Below are positions 51,922-60,740 of a stretch of 64,000 bases of DNA, in pieces; position 1 is the first letter of the stretch; every line of letters begins with the position of its first letter. The stretch covers positions 124,001-188,000 of the forward strand of contig JBCDAV010000005.1 of the NCBI GenBank assembly GCA_039184865.1. The letters are read 5' to 3'. The position numbers and the translations under genes are program-made. Below the pieces are notes generated by a model. That model ran no database searches. It was not told the DNA's origin and saw only the letters and a program-made list of their open reading frames with translations. This DNA comes from Thermohalobaculum sp039184865. Its GTDB lineage: Bacteria; Pseudomonadota; Alphaproteobacteria; Rhodobacterales; Rhodobacteraceae.

Positions 51922-52001
51922 TCAGCGATACGTTGTATTGCTCGCCCTTCCTGGGCGTTTCCTCCCTTAAACTCCGGCCGCGGCAACGCGGCCTTTTTTT
52001 T
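51922..52001 (+). ncRNA. putative trans-acting small RNA, about 80 nt
   Basis: Between dinB and the amidohydrolase-like gene lies a segment with no reading frame but clear RNA structure: a hairpin CGCCC-TTCCT-GGGCG at 51943-51956, a single-stranded stretch TTTCCTCCCTTAAAC, then a terminator hairpin with eight T. The exposed CCUCCC is complementary to ribosome-binding sites, the layout of anti-Shine-Dalgarno small RNAs such as those reported in Rhodobacter. The exact family is not identified. Confidence 0.55.
51976..52001 (+). terminator. intrinsic terminator
   Basis: GGCCGCG-GCAA-CGCGGCC is a perfect 7-bp stem with a GNRA tetraloop, followed by eight T. It is the strongest terminator in the window and ends the putative small RNA. 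Confidence 0.92.
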
Positions 52002-52083
52002 GGTCCGGGCTAGAGATCGCAGTCGCCCCGCTACGGCCGCGCAATAGCGTAGAACGAGCTTCGGACACTAATTTAAGAGGGCG

Positions 52084-52947
52084 TTACTCCGCTGCGACCG
52101 ACAGCGTTCCGGGCACGATCCGCGCGAGTCGAGACACCACCGACTGAACGAGTTCCAGCACCTCTTCAAACTCGGGGAGAGGTTCGATTCGGTCCTGATC
52201 AAGATAAAGCCCGCGATCGATCTCGATCTGGATCGCGTGCACGTCACGCGATGGTCGTCCGTAGCGATGCGTGATGTATCCACCGGCAAACGGGGCATTC
52301 CGCGCAACCGTGAACCCGGCAGCCTGGAAAGCAGATTGCGCCTCCGCTGCTATGTCACGTCCGGCTGACGCTCCGAATCGATCACCGAGCACGATATCGG
52401 GCAGCATGCCGCGCACTTTCGGCGCTGCGCGCAAAGCATCGGACGGCATCGAATGGCAGTCGAACAGAACCGCGCAACCGAATTCCCGAGAGGCCCGCTT
52501 CAGAAGATACTCGAGCTTGTCGTGATATGGCTTGTGCGCCATCTGGATTCTGGCCTGCGCATCTGAAAGCGTGATCTTGCCGTCGTAGATCGACGTGCCT
52601 TCAGCCACGATTCTCGGGACAACGCCGAGACCGGCAGCAATCCGCTGATTCAAGCCCGTGGGATTGACCCCTTCAACCAGCGCCGGGTCGAGTTCTGCGG
52701 GCGAGCGGTTGAGATCAATCCAGGCTCGCGGTAGGACCGCTGCGAGGAGCGGCGCGCCGTGAGTAGGGGCCGATCCAAACAACCGATCGACGAGAGCGTC
52801 CTCGGAAGCACGCAACTCGTGTGCCGTCAGGCGGCTGCGCGCGATCAGGGCATCGGGATAGGCGTTACCAGAATGCGGCGAGTTGAACACCGCACAGGAC
52901 GCAAGGTCATCCGGCTCCAGAAGCTTGTACGGGTCGCGCAAATCCAT
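52084..52947 (-). CDS. N-formylglutamate amidohydrolase family protein
   Basis: A 287-residue member of the FGase family (HutG-like), which releases formate from N-formylglutamate in one route of histidine breakdown. Visible marks: VFNSPHSGNAYPDALI, EDALVDRLFGSAPTHGAPLL, ARAWIDLNRSPAELDP-like segment PRAWIDLNRSPAELDP, LFDCHSMPSD and IQIEIDRGLYLD. Zinc ligands are likely His in SPHSG, Glu in SEDALVD and His in DCHSM. No other hut gene is nearby, so the true substrate is open. ATG at 52947. Confidence 0.9.
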   Translation of the reverse strand: MDLRDPYKLLEPDDLASCAVFNSPHSGNAYPDALIARSRLTAHELRASEDALVDRLFGSAPTHGAPLLAAVLPRAWIDLNRSPAELDPALVEGVNPTGLNQRIAAGLGVVPRIVAEGTSIYDGKITLSDAQARIQMAHKPYHDKLEYLLKRASREFGCAVLFDCHSMPSDALRAAPKVRGMLPDIVLGDRFGASAGRDIAAEAQSAFQAAGFTVARNAPFAGGYITHRYGRPSRDVHAIQIEIDRGLYLDQDRIEPLPEFEEVLELVQSVVSRLARIVPGTLSVAAE

Positions 52948-53040
52948 GGCCGCAAACTAGGGGCTGATTTCTGAACATGCACCCGATTATTCGCCGCAGG
53001 CACCGCCTGTCACCCAGCCATCACATGGAAATGAAAAGGC

Positions 53041-53069
53041 TTGCGCGCCGTATGTGACGGTCTTATACG
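53041..53069 (+). promoter_or_regulatory. promoter candidate of tRNA-Val
   Basis: TTGCGC (53041-53046) and TATACG (53064-53069), 17 bases apart, end about 18 bases before the mature tRNA. Both boxes are partial matches. Confidence 0.45.
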
Positions 53070-53087
53070 ACCGGTCTCCGAAGGAAT

Positions 53088-53162
53088 GGGCGTGTAGCTC
53101 AGTGGGAGAGCACCTCGTTGACATCGAGGGGGTCACAAGTTCAATCCTTGTCACGCCCACCA
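53088..53162 (+). tRNA. tRNA-Val (anticodon GAC)
   Basis: The 75-base cloverleaf folds completely: acceptor GGGCGTG with CACGCCC, D arm GCTC/GAGC, anticodon stem CCTCG/CGAGG around the loop TTGACAT with GAC at 53120-53122, and T arm ACAAG-TTCAATC-CTTGT. CCA at 53160-53162 is encoded. It reads valine codons GTC and GTT and is followed by the glutamine synthetase gene. Confidence 0.97.
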
Positions 53163-53288
53163 TTCCGCCCATCAGGACATCGCCGGGATCAAGCCTGAGC
53201 AGGCCTTGACGAAAGCGCCGGGTGCAGCGCAGGGTCGCTGTTCGCGGGTGCAGCATTGCGCTCGTTTCATCGACCCGGGGGGCTTCCA

Positions 53289-54632
53289 TTGACCGACACT
53301 GCTCAACTCAAGGCGGATCTGACCGCGAAGGGCGTCACAACCTGCATCGCGTCCTATGTCGATATGCACGGCGTCTCGAAGTCTAAGTTTGTCCCGATCG
53401 GCCATCTCAACCAAATGATGCAGGGCTCCGAGATGTTCACAGGAGCCGCACTCGACGGTGTCCCACAGAAGATCAACGACGAGGAAGTCTGCTGCATGCC
53501 CGACGCGGATGCACACGTCGTCCTGCCCTGGGAGCCGACGGTCGCGCTTTTTCCCTCTGATCTCTGGTGCGAGGGCAAGCCGTTCGAAGCTTGCAGCCGG
53601 AACATATTGAACCGCCAGATCGCAAGGGCCGAGGCGATGGGCTTCACGATGAACCTCGGCATGGAGGCGGAGTTCTTCGTATTCCGCGACGAAGCCGAGG
53701 GACGCGATCCGGTATCTCCGCTCGCTCATCTCGAAAAGCCTGCCTACGACACGACGCGGCTGCTCGACAATTTCCACTGGCTCGGAGAACTGGTGGACGC
53801 GATGAATGACCTTGGATGGGACGTCTACTCATTCGACCACGAGGACGGGATCGGTCAGGTCGAGATCGACTTTGACTATGCGGATGTGCGCACAATGTCC
53901 GACCGCTACGTGTTCCTGCGCCTCATGGCGAATGCCATCGCGCGCCAGCACGGGGCGTATGCGAGCTTCATGCCCAAACCGTTCGGCGAGCGCACCGGGT
54001 CCGGAGCTCACTTCAACATGTCGCTCGCCGATGCCAAGACAGGCGAGAACCTTTTCAAATCCGAGAGCGATCCGCGTGGCTGCGGCTTGTCGACTCTGGG
54101 CTACCAGTTCCTGGCCGGCATCCTCCGCCATCTGCCCGCCATCATGGCGACTGTCGCGCCGATGGTGAACAGCTACAAACGTCTCGTGAAACAGGGCTCG
54201 ATGTCTGGCTTCACCTGGGCGCCCGTGTTCGCCTGCTACGGCAACAACAACCGAACCAACGCGATGCGCATTCCGAAGGGCGGTGGCCGCGTCGAACTCC
54301 GCGCTGCCGACAGTGCGTGCAATCCCTATCTTGGTGCCGCGATGTGCCTTGCAGCCGGCCTCGAAGGGGTCGCGGAGAATCTCGATCCGGGCGATCCGAA
54401 CACGGACAACATGTACCTTGTCACAGACGAGGAGCGCGCCCGGCGCGGAATCGAGATGTTGCCGCGCACGCTCGACGAGGCAATCCAGGCCTTCGAGGCC
54501 GACGAACTCTCCAGATCGGTCTTCGGCGATGCCATGTTCGCAAGCTGGACGGAATTCAAGGAACAGGAGTGGCTGAGCTACCTCAACCACGTCTCCGATT
54601 GGGAACGGACCCGCTATCTGCGATTCTTCTGA
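53289..54632 (+). CDS. glnT: type III glutamine synthetase (GlnT-like)
   Basis: The 447-residue product belongs to the GlnT branch of glutamine synthetases, which includes gamma-glutamylmethylamide synthetase. Motifs: TCIASYVDMHGVSKSKFVPI, the metal and glutamate site LGMEAEFFVF, DHEDGIGQVEIDF, GSGAHFNMSLAD (ATP/ammonia region) and NNNRTNAMRIPKGGGRVELR. The start is TTG at 53289, after a G-rich stretch. Whether it uses ammonia or methylamine cannot be decided; no methylamine pathway genes are adjacent. Confidence 0.93.
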   Translation: MTDTAQLKADLTAKGVTTCIASYVDMHGVSKSKFVPIGHLNQMMQGSEMFTGAALDGVPQKINDEEVCCMPDADAHVVLPWEPTVALFPSDLWCEGKPFEACSRNILNRQIARAEAMGFTMNLGMEAEFFVFRDEAEGRDPVSPLAHLEKPAYDTTRLLDNFHWLGELVDAMNDLGWDVYSFDHEDGIGQVEIDFDYADVRTMSDRYVFLRLMANAIARQHGAYASFMPKPFGERTGSGAHFNMSLADAKTGENLFKSESDPRGCGLSTLGYQFLAGILRHLPAIMATVAPMVNSYKRLVKQGSMSGFTWAPVFACYGNNNRTNAMRIPKGGGRVELRAADSACNPYLGAAMCLAAGLEGVAENLDPGDPNTDNMYLVTDEERARRGIEMLPRTLDEAIQAFEADELSRSVFGDAMFASWTEFKEQEWLSYLNHVSDWERTRYLRFF

Positions 54633-54686
54633 TAGGCTGCGCGTCGTACCGACAGCCAGATTACCGATCTTTCAGGGACATCGCCC

Positions 54687-55661
54687 ATGCAACTCCTCGA
54701 TTTCATCACCGACCTGCCCCTGGCTGGCGGCGGGACACTCCGGAATGCGTTGTGTCGCTATGCGGTCTGGGGGAAGTTGAACGAGGCGAAGGACAATCTC
54801 GTTCTGTTTCCGACCCGGTTTGGCGGCACGCATGAGCAGAATGCCTTTCTGATCGGGGCGGATCGCGCACTCGATCCCGGAAAGTACTGCATCGTCGTGC
54901 CAAACATGCTCGGCAACGGCGAGTCGTCCTCACCGTCCAACACGCCCGATTTCCCGGCCGTGGACCACCGCGACAATATCGAAATGCAGCGCCGACTGCT
55001 CCGCCTGAACTTTCAGAATGCGCCGCTCCGTCTTGCCGTTGGCTGGTCCATGGGCGCTCAGCAGTGTTATCGTTGGGCAGTCGAGGAGCCAGACCGGGTT
55101 CAGGCGCTTATCACAGTCTGCGGTACGGCCCGGACAACCCCGCACAACCGGGTGTTTCTGGAGGCGCTTCTCGCAACGCTCGAGGCCGATCCGAAATTTG
55201 GAACGGGCGCAACGCCAAAGAAAGGGCTCCGCGCCGTGGGACGCATTTACGCCGGATGGGCGTATTCCCAGCCATGGCTGAAGCGGCATGCATTCAGTGA
55301 AGAGCTATATGGCGGTTACACGTCAGTCGACGACTGGCTCGAGAACTACTGGGACGCTCTCTTCATGGCGCGCGACGCCGGAAACATCGTCGCATGCGCA
55401 CGGACCTGGATTGCCAACGACGTGTCCGATGGCGGCGATCTGTCTGCGGCGCTTGGCCGGATCGCAGCGAAGACTTTGGTGATGACGGCGTCGACGGATC
55501 TCTACTTCACGCCGCCCGACTGTATGGCAGAGGCCGCGATGATCCCCAACGCGGAATACCGCACGATCGAGACCGACTGGGGTCATATGGCGGGATCGGG
55601 CCAGTCGCCGAAGGACACGCGGACCATCGACGCGGCAATCGCGGAGATCCTGGGCGCCTGA
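54687..55661 (+). CDS. alpha/beta hydrolase, MetX-like
   Basis: A 324-residue alpha/beta-hydrolase close to the homoserine O-acetyltransferase (MetX) group. The nucleophile elbow is GWSMGAQQCYRWAVEEPDRV, the oxyanion part NLVLFPTRFGGTHEQN, the Asp is in MTASTDLYFTPPD and the His in DWGHMAGSG. MetX proper is longer and has a conserved Arg; these relatives often have unknown or hydrolytic roles. It starts 54 bases after the glutamine synthetase and is probably transcribed with it. Confidence 0.88.
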   Translation: MQLLDFITDLPLAGGGTLRNALCRYAVWGKLNEAKDNLVLFPTRFGGTHEQNAFLIGADRALDPGKYCIVVPNMLGNGESSSPSNTPDFPAVDHRDNIEMQRRLLRLNFQNAPLRLAVGWSMGAQQCYRWAVEEPDRVQALITVCGTARTTPHNRVFLEALLATLEADPKFGTGATPKKGLRAVGRIYAGWAYSQPWLKRHAFSEELYGGYTSVDDWLENYWDALFMARDAGNIVACARTWIANDVSDGGDLSAALGRIAAKTLVMTASTDLYFTPPDCMAEAAMIPNAEYRTIETDWGHMAGSGQSPKDTRTIDAAIAEILGA

Positions 55662-55665
55662 AACC

Positions 55666-55693
55666 AAAAAAAAAGCGGACCCGAGGGCCCGCT
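55666..55693 (-). terminator. intrinsic terminator of rpsB-tsf
   Basis: On the complement AGCGGGCCC-TC-GGGTCCGCT, a 9-bp stem with one wobble, is followed by nine T. It stands 24 bases after the tsf stop. Confidence 0.9.
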
Positions 55694-55716
55694 CCCAAAT
55701 TCGATATCGTGGCCTT

Positions 55717-56610
55717 TCAGCCGCCCATCGTCTTGGCAACCTCGGCTGCGAAGTCTTCCTCTTCCTTCTCGATGCCTTCGCCAACGGCGAAACGCACGAA
55801 ACCGGTGATCGTCGCACCGGGGCAAGCCTCGGCGACCGCCTTCTCGACGCTCAGGTCCGGATTGATTACGAAGGCTTGCTTCAGAAGGCAGACGTCCTGA
55901 TAGAACTTGTTCAGGCGACCGGCGATCATCTTCTCGATCACCGCTTCGGGCTTGCCGCTCTCGCGCGCCTGATCGGTCAGCACCTGCTTCTCGCGCTCGA
56001 CAACGGCCGGGTCTAGATCGGCAACGTCCAGCGATTTCGGGCTTGTGGCGGCGACGTGCATCGCGACCTGTTTTCCGACCTCGGTGGCCTTACCGGCATC
56101 GCCGCCGTTGATCGCAACGAGGACGCCGATCTTGCCCATGTCCGTGGCAACGGCGTTGTGGACGTAGGTCGCGACCACGTCGCCCGACAGCTTGGCCATA
56201 CGGCGCAGGCTCATGTTCTCGCCGATCGTTGCGACCTTGTCGGTGATGATCTCGCCCACCGTCTTGCCACCCAGTGGAGCAGCTTTCAGGGCATCGACAC
56301 CGTCCACGGTCAGCGCCGCTGCGGTGATCCCCGCGACCATCTCCTGAAACTCAGCGTTGCGCGCGACAAAATCGGTTTCGGAGTTCACCTCTGCAACCGC
56401 CGCCGCGCCACCGCCGCTTGCAACGGCAACGAGACCTTCGGCCGCCGTGCGACCCGACTTCTTGTCCGCCTTGGCCAGACCCTTGACGCGTAGTGCATCG
56501 ATCGCTGCTTCCATGTCGCCGTCGGTTTCGGTCAGCGCCTTCTTTGCATCCATCATGCCCGCGCCGGTCTTATCGCGGAGTTCCTTCACCATGGCAGCCG
56601 TGATCGCCAT
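55717..56610 (-). CDS. tsf: elongation factor Ts
   Basis: Nucleotide exchange factor for EF-Tu. The 297-residue product has the N-terminal UBA part AAMVKELRDKTGAGMMDAKKAL, the core EVNSETDFVARNAEFQ with the TDFV motif that enters the EF-Tu switch region, and MHVAATSPKSLDVADLDP. ATG at 56610 gives the normal length. It follows rpsB after 92 bases. Confidence 0.98.
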   Translation of the reverse strand: MAITAAMVKELRDKTGAGMMDAKKALTETDGDMEAAIDALRVKGLAKADKKSGRTAAEGLVAVASGGGAAAVAEVNSETDFVARNAEFQEMVAGITAAALTVDGVDALKAAPLGGKTVGEIITDKVATIGENMSLRRMAKLSGDVVATYVHNAVATDMGKIGVLVAINGGDAGKATEVGKQVAMHVAATSPKSLDVADLDPAVVEREKQVLTDQARESGKPEAVIEKMIAGRLNKFYQDVCLLKQAFVINPDLSVEKAVAEACPGATITGFVRFAVGEGIEKEEEDFAAEVAKTMGG

Positions 56611-56702
56611 TGCTCTTCTCCATTTGTGCGTTCCCCGTGCCTCACCGGGCACGGGCGTTCAGTCTCTAAAGTGTTGTGGCGGGCCCGGATAGGCCCAGAG
56701 GA

Positions 56703-57557
56703 TCAGCTTGCCGGGGCTTCCTCTGCCGGCGCTTCCGCTGCCGGCGCTTCCGCTGCTGGCAACTCCTCGGCCGGCGGATCAACTGCTTCGCCCGGATCCG
56801 CGCTCTCAGCCGCTTCTTCCACCGGGACCTCTTCCAATTCGCCAAGGTCAAAGCCCGCCGCATCCAGCTGCGAGGCCATGCCGTCGATCACGGCGCGGGC
56901 CGCGAGATCGCAGTAGAGCGAGATCGCCCGTGCCGCGTCGTCATTGCCGGGGATCGGATAATCGACGCCGGTCGGATCACAGTTGGTGTCGAGGATCGCC
57001 ACCACCGGGATCTTCAGCTTCTTCGCCTCGGCAATCGCCAGATCTTCCTTGTTCGTGTCGATGACGAACATCATGTCCGGCGTGCCGCCCATCTCGCGGA
57101 TACCGCCGAGCGAGGCCTGCAGCTTCGAGCGCTCGCGCTCGAGGTTCAGACGCTCCTTCTTGGTGAAGCCCTCGATGGCCCCGCCTTCGGTCAGTTCGTC
57201 GAGTTCCTTCAGACGGCGGATCGAGTTCGAGACCGTCTTCCAGTTGGTCAGCGTGCCGCCAAGCCAGCGGTGGTTCATGAAGTACTGTGCCGACCGCTCG
57301 GCCGCATCCTTGATCGGGCCTGCTGCCTGCCGCTTGGTGCCGACAAAGAGGACGCGTCCGCCCTTGGCGACGCAATCGCGCAGCGCCTGCAGCGCCGCGT
57401 CGAGCAGCGGCACCGACTGCGTCAGGTCGAGGATATGGATGCCGTTGCGCGAGCCGTAAATGTACGAGCCCATGCGCGGGTTCCAGCGGTGGGTCTGGTG
57501 ACCGAAGTGAACGCCAGCTTCCAGAAGCTGACGTAGCGTGAATTCAGGCAACGCCAT
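56703..57557 (-). CDS. rpsB: ribosomal protein uS2 with acidic Ala/Pro/Glu tail
   Basis: Small-subunit protein required for uS1 binding. The core is canonical: FTLRQLLEAGVHFGHQTHRW, PRMGSYIYGSRNGIHILDLT, RWLGGTLTNWKTVSNSIRRL, PDMMFVIDTNKEDLAIAEAK and ILDTNCDPTGVDYPIPGNDD. The last 45 residues are a low-complexity tail with repeated AAEAPAAEAPAEEAPAS, like the one on bS16 in this window. It starts the rpsB-tsf unit, in the usual order. Confidence 0.98.
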   Translation of the reverse strand: MALPEFTLRQLLEAGVHFGHQTHRWNPRMGSYIYGSRNGIHILDLTQSVPLLDAALQALRDCVAKGGRVLFVGTKRQAAGPIKDAAERSAQYFMNHRWLGGTLTNWKTVSNSIRRLKELDELTEGGAIEGFTKKERLNLERERSKLQASLGGIREMGGTPDMMFVIDTNKEDLAIAEAKKLKIPVVAILDTNCDPTGVDYPIPGNDDAARAISLYCDLAARAVIDGMASQLDAAGFDLGELEEVPVEEAAESADPGEAVDPPAEELPAAEAPAAEAPAEEAPAS

Positions 57558-57731
57558 GTTCGTTTCCTTTCCGGTTTTGCCTCAGCGGGGCGTAAGAAGC
57601 GACTGCTCCAACCGGTGGACCTTTGAGGATGTCTCCCCCATCGGCCCGAACCCCGCCTGTGGATTAAGTCGCGGGCGTATAGCGGCATCGCCGGGCTGGT
57701 GCAAGGGGGACTGCGCCAGTATTCAACTCAA

Positions 57732-58664
57732 ATGCAGCGCAAGCACGTTCTGATCGCCGGACCGACCGCATCCGGCAAGTCCGATCTGGCGATCCGGCTG
57801 GCACGTGCGCTGGACGGCGTGGTGATCAACGCGGACAGCCAGCAGGTTTATGGCGCGTGGCGGGTTCTGACTGCACGGCCCACCGAGAACGAGATGGCCG
57901 ACGTGCCGCATCGGCTGTTCGGACACGTGGATTTGGAACAGGAGTACTCGACCGGACACTGGCTTGACGAGGTACGCGCCGAGATCGCGCACTGCAACGC
58001 GGAAGGCAAAACAGCAATCATCACAGGCGGCACGGGGCTCTACTTCAAGGCGCTGACCGAGGGCCTCGCCGAGATCCCGCGCACAGATCCGGCAACGCGC
58101 GAACGGGGCGAGGCGGATTTGGATCGGCTGGGCCTGCAAGGGTTCCTCGCAAACCTCGAAGCGCGCGACCCGGAAACCTGCGGCCGGATCGATACACTGA
58201 ACCCACGCCGGGTGCTGCGCGCCTGGGAGGTCCTGGAGACCACCGGTCGCGGCATCGCCTATTGGCAAGACAACACGCCGGCCGCGACCCTGCCGCTGGA
58301 AGTCTGCTACGCCGTGGCGCTTACGCCGCCGCGCGACTGGCTTTATGCGCGCTGCGAAGCGCGGTTCGACCGGATGATCGAGCAGGGTGCGCTGAACGAG
58401 GTGCGATCCGTTATGGCGCTCGATCTACCAGCGGCTGCGCCCGGATTGCGGGCCTTCGGAGCGCCGGAATTGACTGCGCACTTGCGGGGAGAACTGACAC
58501 TCGATGAGGCGATCGACCGCGCAAAGACGGAGACGCGGCGCTATGCGAAACGGCAGCTCACATGGATCCGCAATCAGATGACGGACTGGCAGAAGGTCGA
58601 TCCATCGCAAGAACGTACCGTCGACGATCTTGTGGGCATCATCACGACGACGTCCAGCCTTTGA
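57732..58664 (+). CDS. miaA: tRNA dimethylallyltransferase
   Basis: Adds the dimethylallyl group to A37 of tRNAs reading UNN codons. The 310-residue product has the P-loop IAGPTASGKSDLAIRLARAL, the DSQQVY motif in VINADSQQVYGAWRVL, the GGTGLYFKALTEGLA segment and the C-terminal TRRYAKRQLTWIRNQM. ATG at 57732 lacks a strong ribosome site, and a GTG start at 57699 would add 11 residues. It is divergent from rpsB. Confidence 0.96.
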   Translation: MQRKHVLIAGPTASGKSDLAIRLARALDGVVINADSQQVYGAWRVLTARPTENEMADVPHRLFGHVDLEQEYSTGHWLDEVRAEIAHCNAEGKTAIITGGTGLYFKALTEGLAEIPRTDPATRERGEADLDRLGLQGFLANLEARDPETCGRIDTLNPRRVLRAWEVLETTGRGIAYWQDNTPAATLPLEVCYAVALTPPRDWLYARCEARFDRMIEQGALNEVRSVMALDLPAAAPGLRAFGAPELTAHLRGELTLDEAIDRAKTETRRYAKRQLTWIRNQMTDWQKVDPSQERTVDDLVGIITTTSSL

Positions 58665-58775
58665 GATTTGACAAAGATGGAGATTGGTCGACACCACCGT
58701 CGGCATGCTGTTAGATGATCACCGTTCAACCTATACGGACATACCAAGCTAAAAACAGCCAGGGAGAGCCGAGTG

Positions 58776-60662
58776 ATGAAAGATCACGACCTCAGTTTCG
58801 ACGAATTCGACGAGATCAACAGCCCGCGCCCCGAGGAAAGCGACTTCGACCGCATTGTCGAGAGCGCCATTTCACGCCGAGGTTTCCTGAGCGTTCTGGC
58901 GGTCGGCACCGCCTCGTTCCTGACCAGCACCAGCGTGCTTTCAGGCCGGGCCGACGCCGCCACCGACCGCTTCGGTTTTAATCAGGTTGCAGCGACGCTC
59001 GATGATACGATCACGATCCCGGACGGTTTCACCTCGTCTCCGGTCGTCAACTGGGGCGATCCGCTGTGGTCGAGTTCACCGGAATTCGATTGGTCGGTTC
59101 GGGGAACCGCCGATCAGCAGAAGATGGCCTTCGGCGACAATAACGACGGCATGACCGTGTTCGCGATCGGTGACCGGACGGTTCTGGTGATCAACCAGGA
59201 GTACACAAACCGCGACATCGCCAATGCGCACCGCGAGTCAAAGCTGGCTGAGACGGACGACGATGTTCTGAAAGGCATGCTGGCGCACGGTGTCACCGTG
59301 GTGGAGATCGCGGAGGCGGATGACGGTACATGGGGCGTGGTCAAGGACAGCCCGTTCAACCGGCGCATCACCCCGCAGACCGAGATGGAGATCACCGGAC
59401 CCGCCGCAGGTCACGATCTGCTGAAGACGCCCGCCGATCCCACCGGGACGAAGACCCTCGGCACATGGAACAACTGCGCCAATGGCGAGACGCCGTGGGG
59501 CACCTATCTGGCGTGCGAAGAGAACTTCAACGGCTACTTCCGATCGGCTGACAAGGAGATGGAGGTTCCGGCTGCGCTGAAACGGTACGGTGTCGGCGTC
59601 GATGACTGGGGCTACTCCTGGGCTCAGATCGACGACCGGTTCGACATCTCGAAGACACCGAACGAGCCAAACCGCGCCGGGTACGTGGTCGAGATTGATC
59701 CGACGGATCCCAACTCGACACCGAAGAAGCGCACGGCACTCGGCCGCTTCAAGCATGAGAACGCCGAAGTCGTCGTCAACAGGGACGGGCGGATCGTTGT
59801 CTACATGGGCGACGACGAGCGCGGCGAGTTCCTCTACCGCTATGTCTCCAACGGCGTCTACTCCGCCGGTGGCAGCACGGATGACCTGCTGGTCGACGGC
59901 AAGCTCTACGCCGCCGTATTCTCGGACGACGGTCGTGGCAAATGGGCCGAACTCTCCGAAGCGGCGACCGGCATGTCGAAGGCCGAGATCGCGGTGCACT
60001 CGCGTCAGGCAGGCTCGAAGGTCGGCGCGACCACGATGGACCGTCCCGAATGGGTCACCTCGAACCCGAACAAGGCGGAAGTCTACGTCGCCCTGACCAA
60101 CAACAAGAACCGCGGCATCAAGCCGAACAAGGGCGGCGATGCCACTCCGGTCGGCGGCCCGAACCCGCGCGAAGGCAACAAGTACGGCCAGATCGTGCGC
60201 TGGATGCCGGACGACGAGGACCATGCCGCCGAGGGCTTCGACTGGAACATCTTCGTTCTGGCCGGCAACCCGGCGGTGCATTCAGACGACCGCGCCGGGT
60301 CACCGAACGTGAATGCCGAGAACATGTTCAACTCGCCGGACGGCATCGGCTTCGACTCCCGGGGCATCCTGTGGATCCAGACCGACGGCAACTACAAGGA
60401 CAAGGACGACTTCGAAGGTCACGGCAACAACCAGATGCTGGCAGCCGACACCGAGACCGGCGAGATCCGCCGCTTCCTGGTCGGACCGGTCTCTTGCGAA
60501 GTCACCGGCCTTGCCTGGTCGCCAGACCGCAAGACGATGTTCGTCGGCGTCCAGCACCCGGGCGAGAAGGGCTTCGAGAGCCACTGGCCGCTCGGCGGTG
60601 ACAGCGTACCGCGGTCGGGCGTCGTCGCCATCAAGCGCACCGATGGCGGCCTGATGGGCTGA
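58776..60662 (+). CDS. phoX: PhoX-family alkaline phosphatase, Tat-exported
   Basis: A 628-residue protein with a twin-arginine signal in SAISRRGFLSVLAVGTASFL after an acidic 30-residue lead. The mature part matches the PhoX/DUF839 propeller phosphatase: NCANGETPWGTYLACEENFN, RFKHENAEVVVNRDGRIVVY, YMGDDERGEFLYRYV and NSPDGIGFDSRGILWIQTDG. It uses iron and calcium and frees phosphate from organic esters in the periplasm. No convincing Pho box was found in the 111 bases upstream, although the family is usually PhoB-controlled. Confidence 0.95.
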   Translation: MKDHDLSFDEFDEINSPRPEESDFDRIVESAISRRGFLSVLAVGTASFLTSTSVLSGRADAATDRFGFNQVAATLDDTITIPDGFTSSPVVNWGDPLWSSSPEFDWSVRGTADQQKMAFGDNNDGMTVFAIGDRTVLVINQEYTNRDIANAHRESKLAETDDDVLKGMLAHGVTVVEIAEADDGTWGVVKDSPFNRRITPQTEMEITGPAAGHDLLKTPADPTGTKTLGTWNNCANGETPWGTYLACEENFNGYFRSADKEMEVPAALKRYGVGVDDWGYSWAQIDDRFDISKTPNEPNRAGYVVEIDPTDPNSTPKKRTALGRFKHENAEVVVNRDGRIVVYMGDDERGEFLYRYVSNGVYSAGGSTDDLLVDGKLYAAVFSDDGRGKWAELSEAATGMSKAEIAVHSRQAGSKVGATTMDRPEWVTSNPNKAEVYVALTNNKNRGIKPNKGGDATPVGGPNPREGNKYGQIVRWMPDDEDHAAEGFDWNIFVLAGNPAVHSDDRAGSPNVNAENMFNSPDGIGFDSRGILWIQTDGNYKDKDDFEGHGNNQMLAADTETGEIRRFLVGPVSCEVTGLAWSPDRKTMFVGVQHPGEKGFESHWPLGGDSVPRSGVVAIKRTDGGLMG

Positions 60663-60683
60663 GCCGCACCAACCGGCATTCGG

Positions 60684-60716
60684 CGGGCCGATCCGAAGCG
60701 GGTCGGCCCGTCTTCT
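60684..60716 (+). terminator. intrinsic terminator of phoX
   Basis: CGGGCCGATCC-GAAGC-GGGTCGGCCCG is an 11-bp stem with one wobble, followed by TCTTCT, 22 bases after the phoX stop. Confidence 0.85.
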
Positions 60717-60740
60717 CGACTCATTCCATTAAAATTGCCC

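Noticed and set aside
58665..58775. Pho box before phoX
   Set aside because: No pair of CTGTCAT-like 7-mers at the required 11-base spacing could be found on either strand.
59238..60281. A 347-codon frame opposite phoX
   Set aside because: Covers the conserved PhoX propeller on the other strand, without ribosome site or domain.
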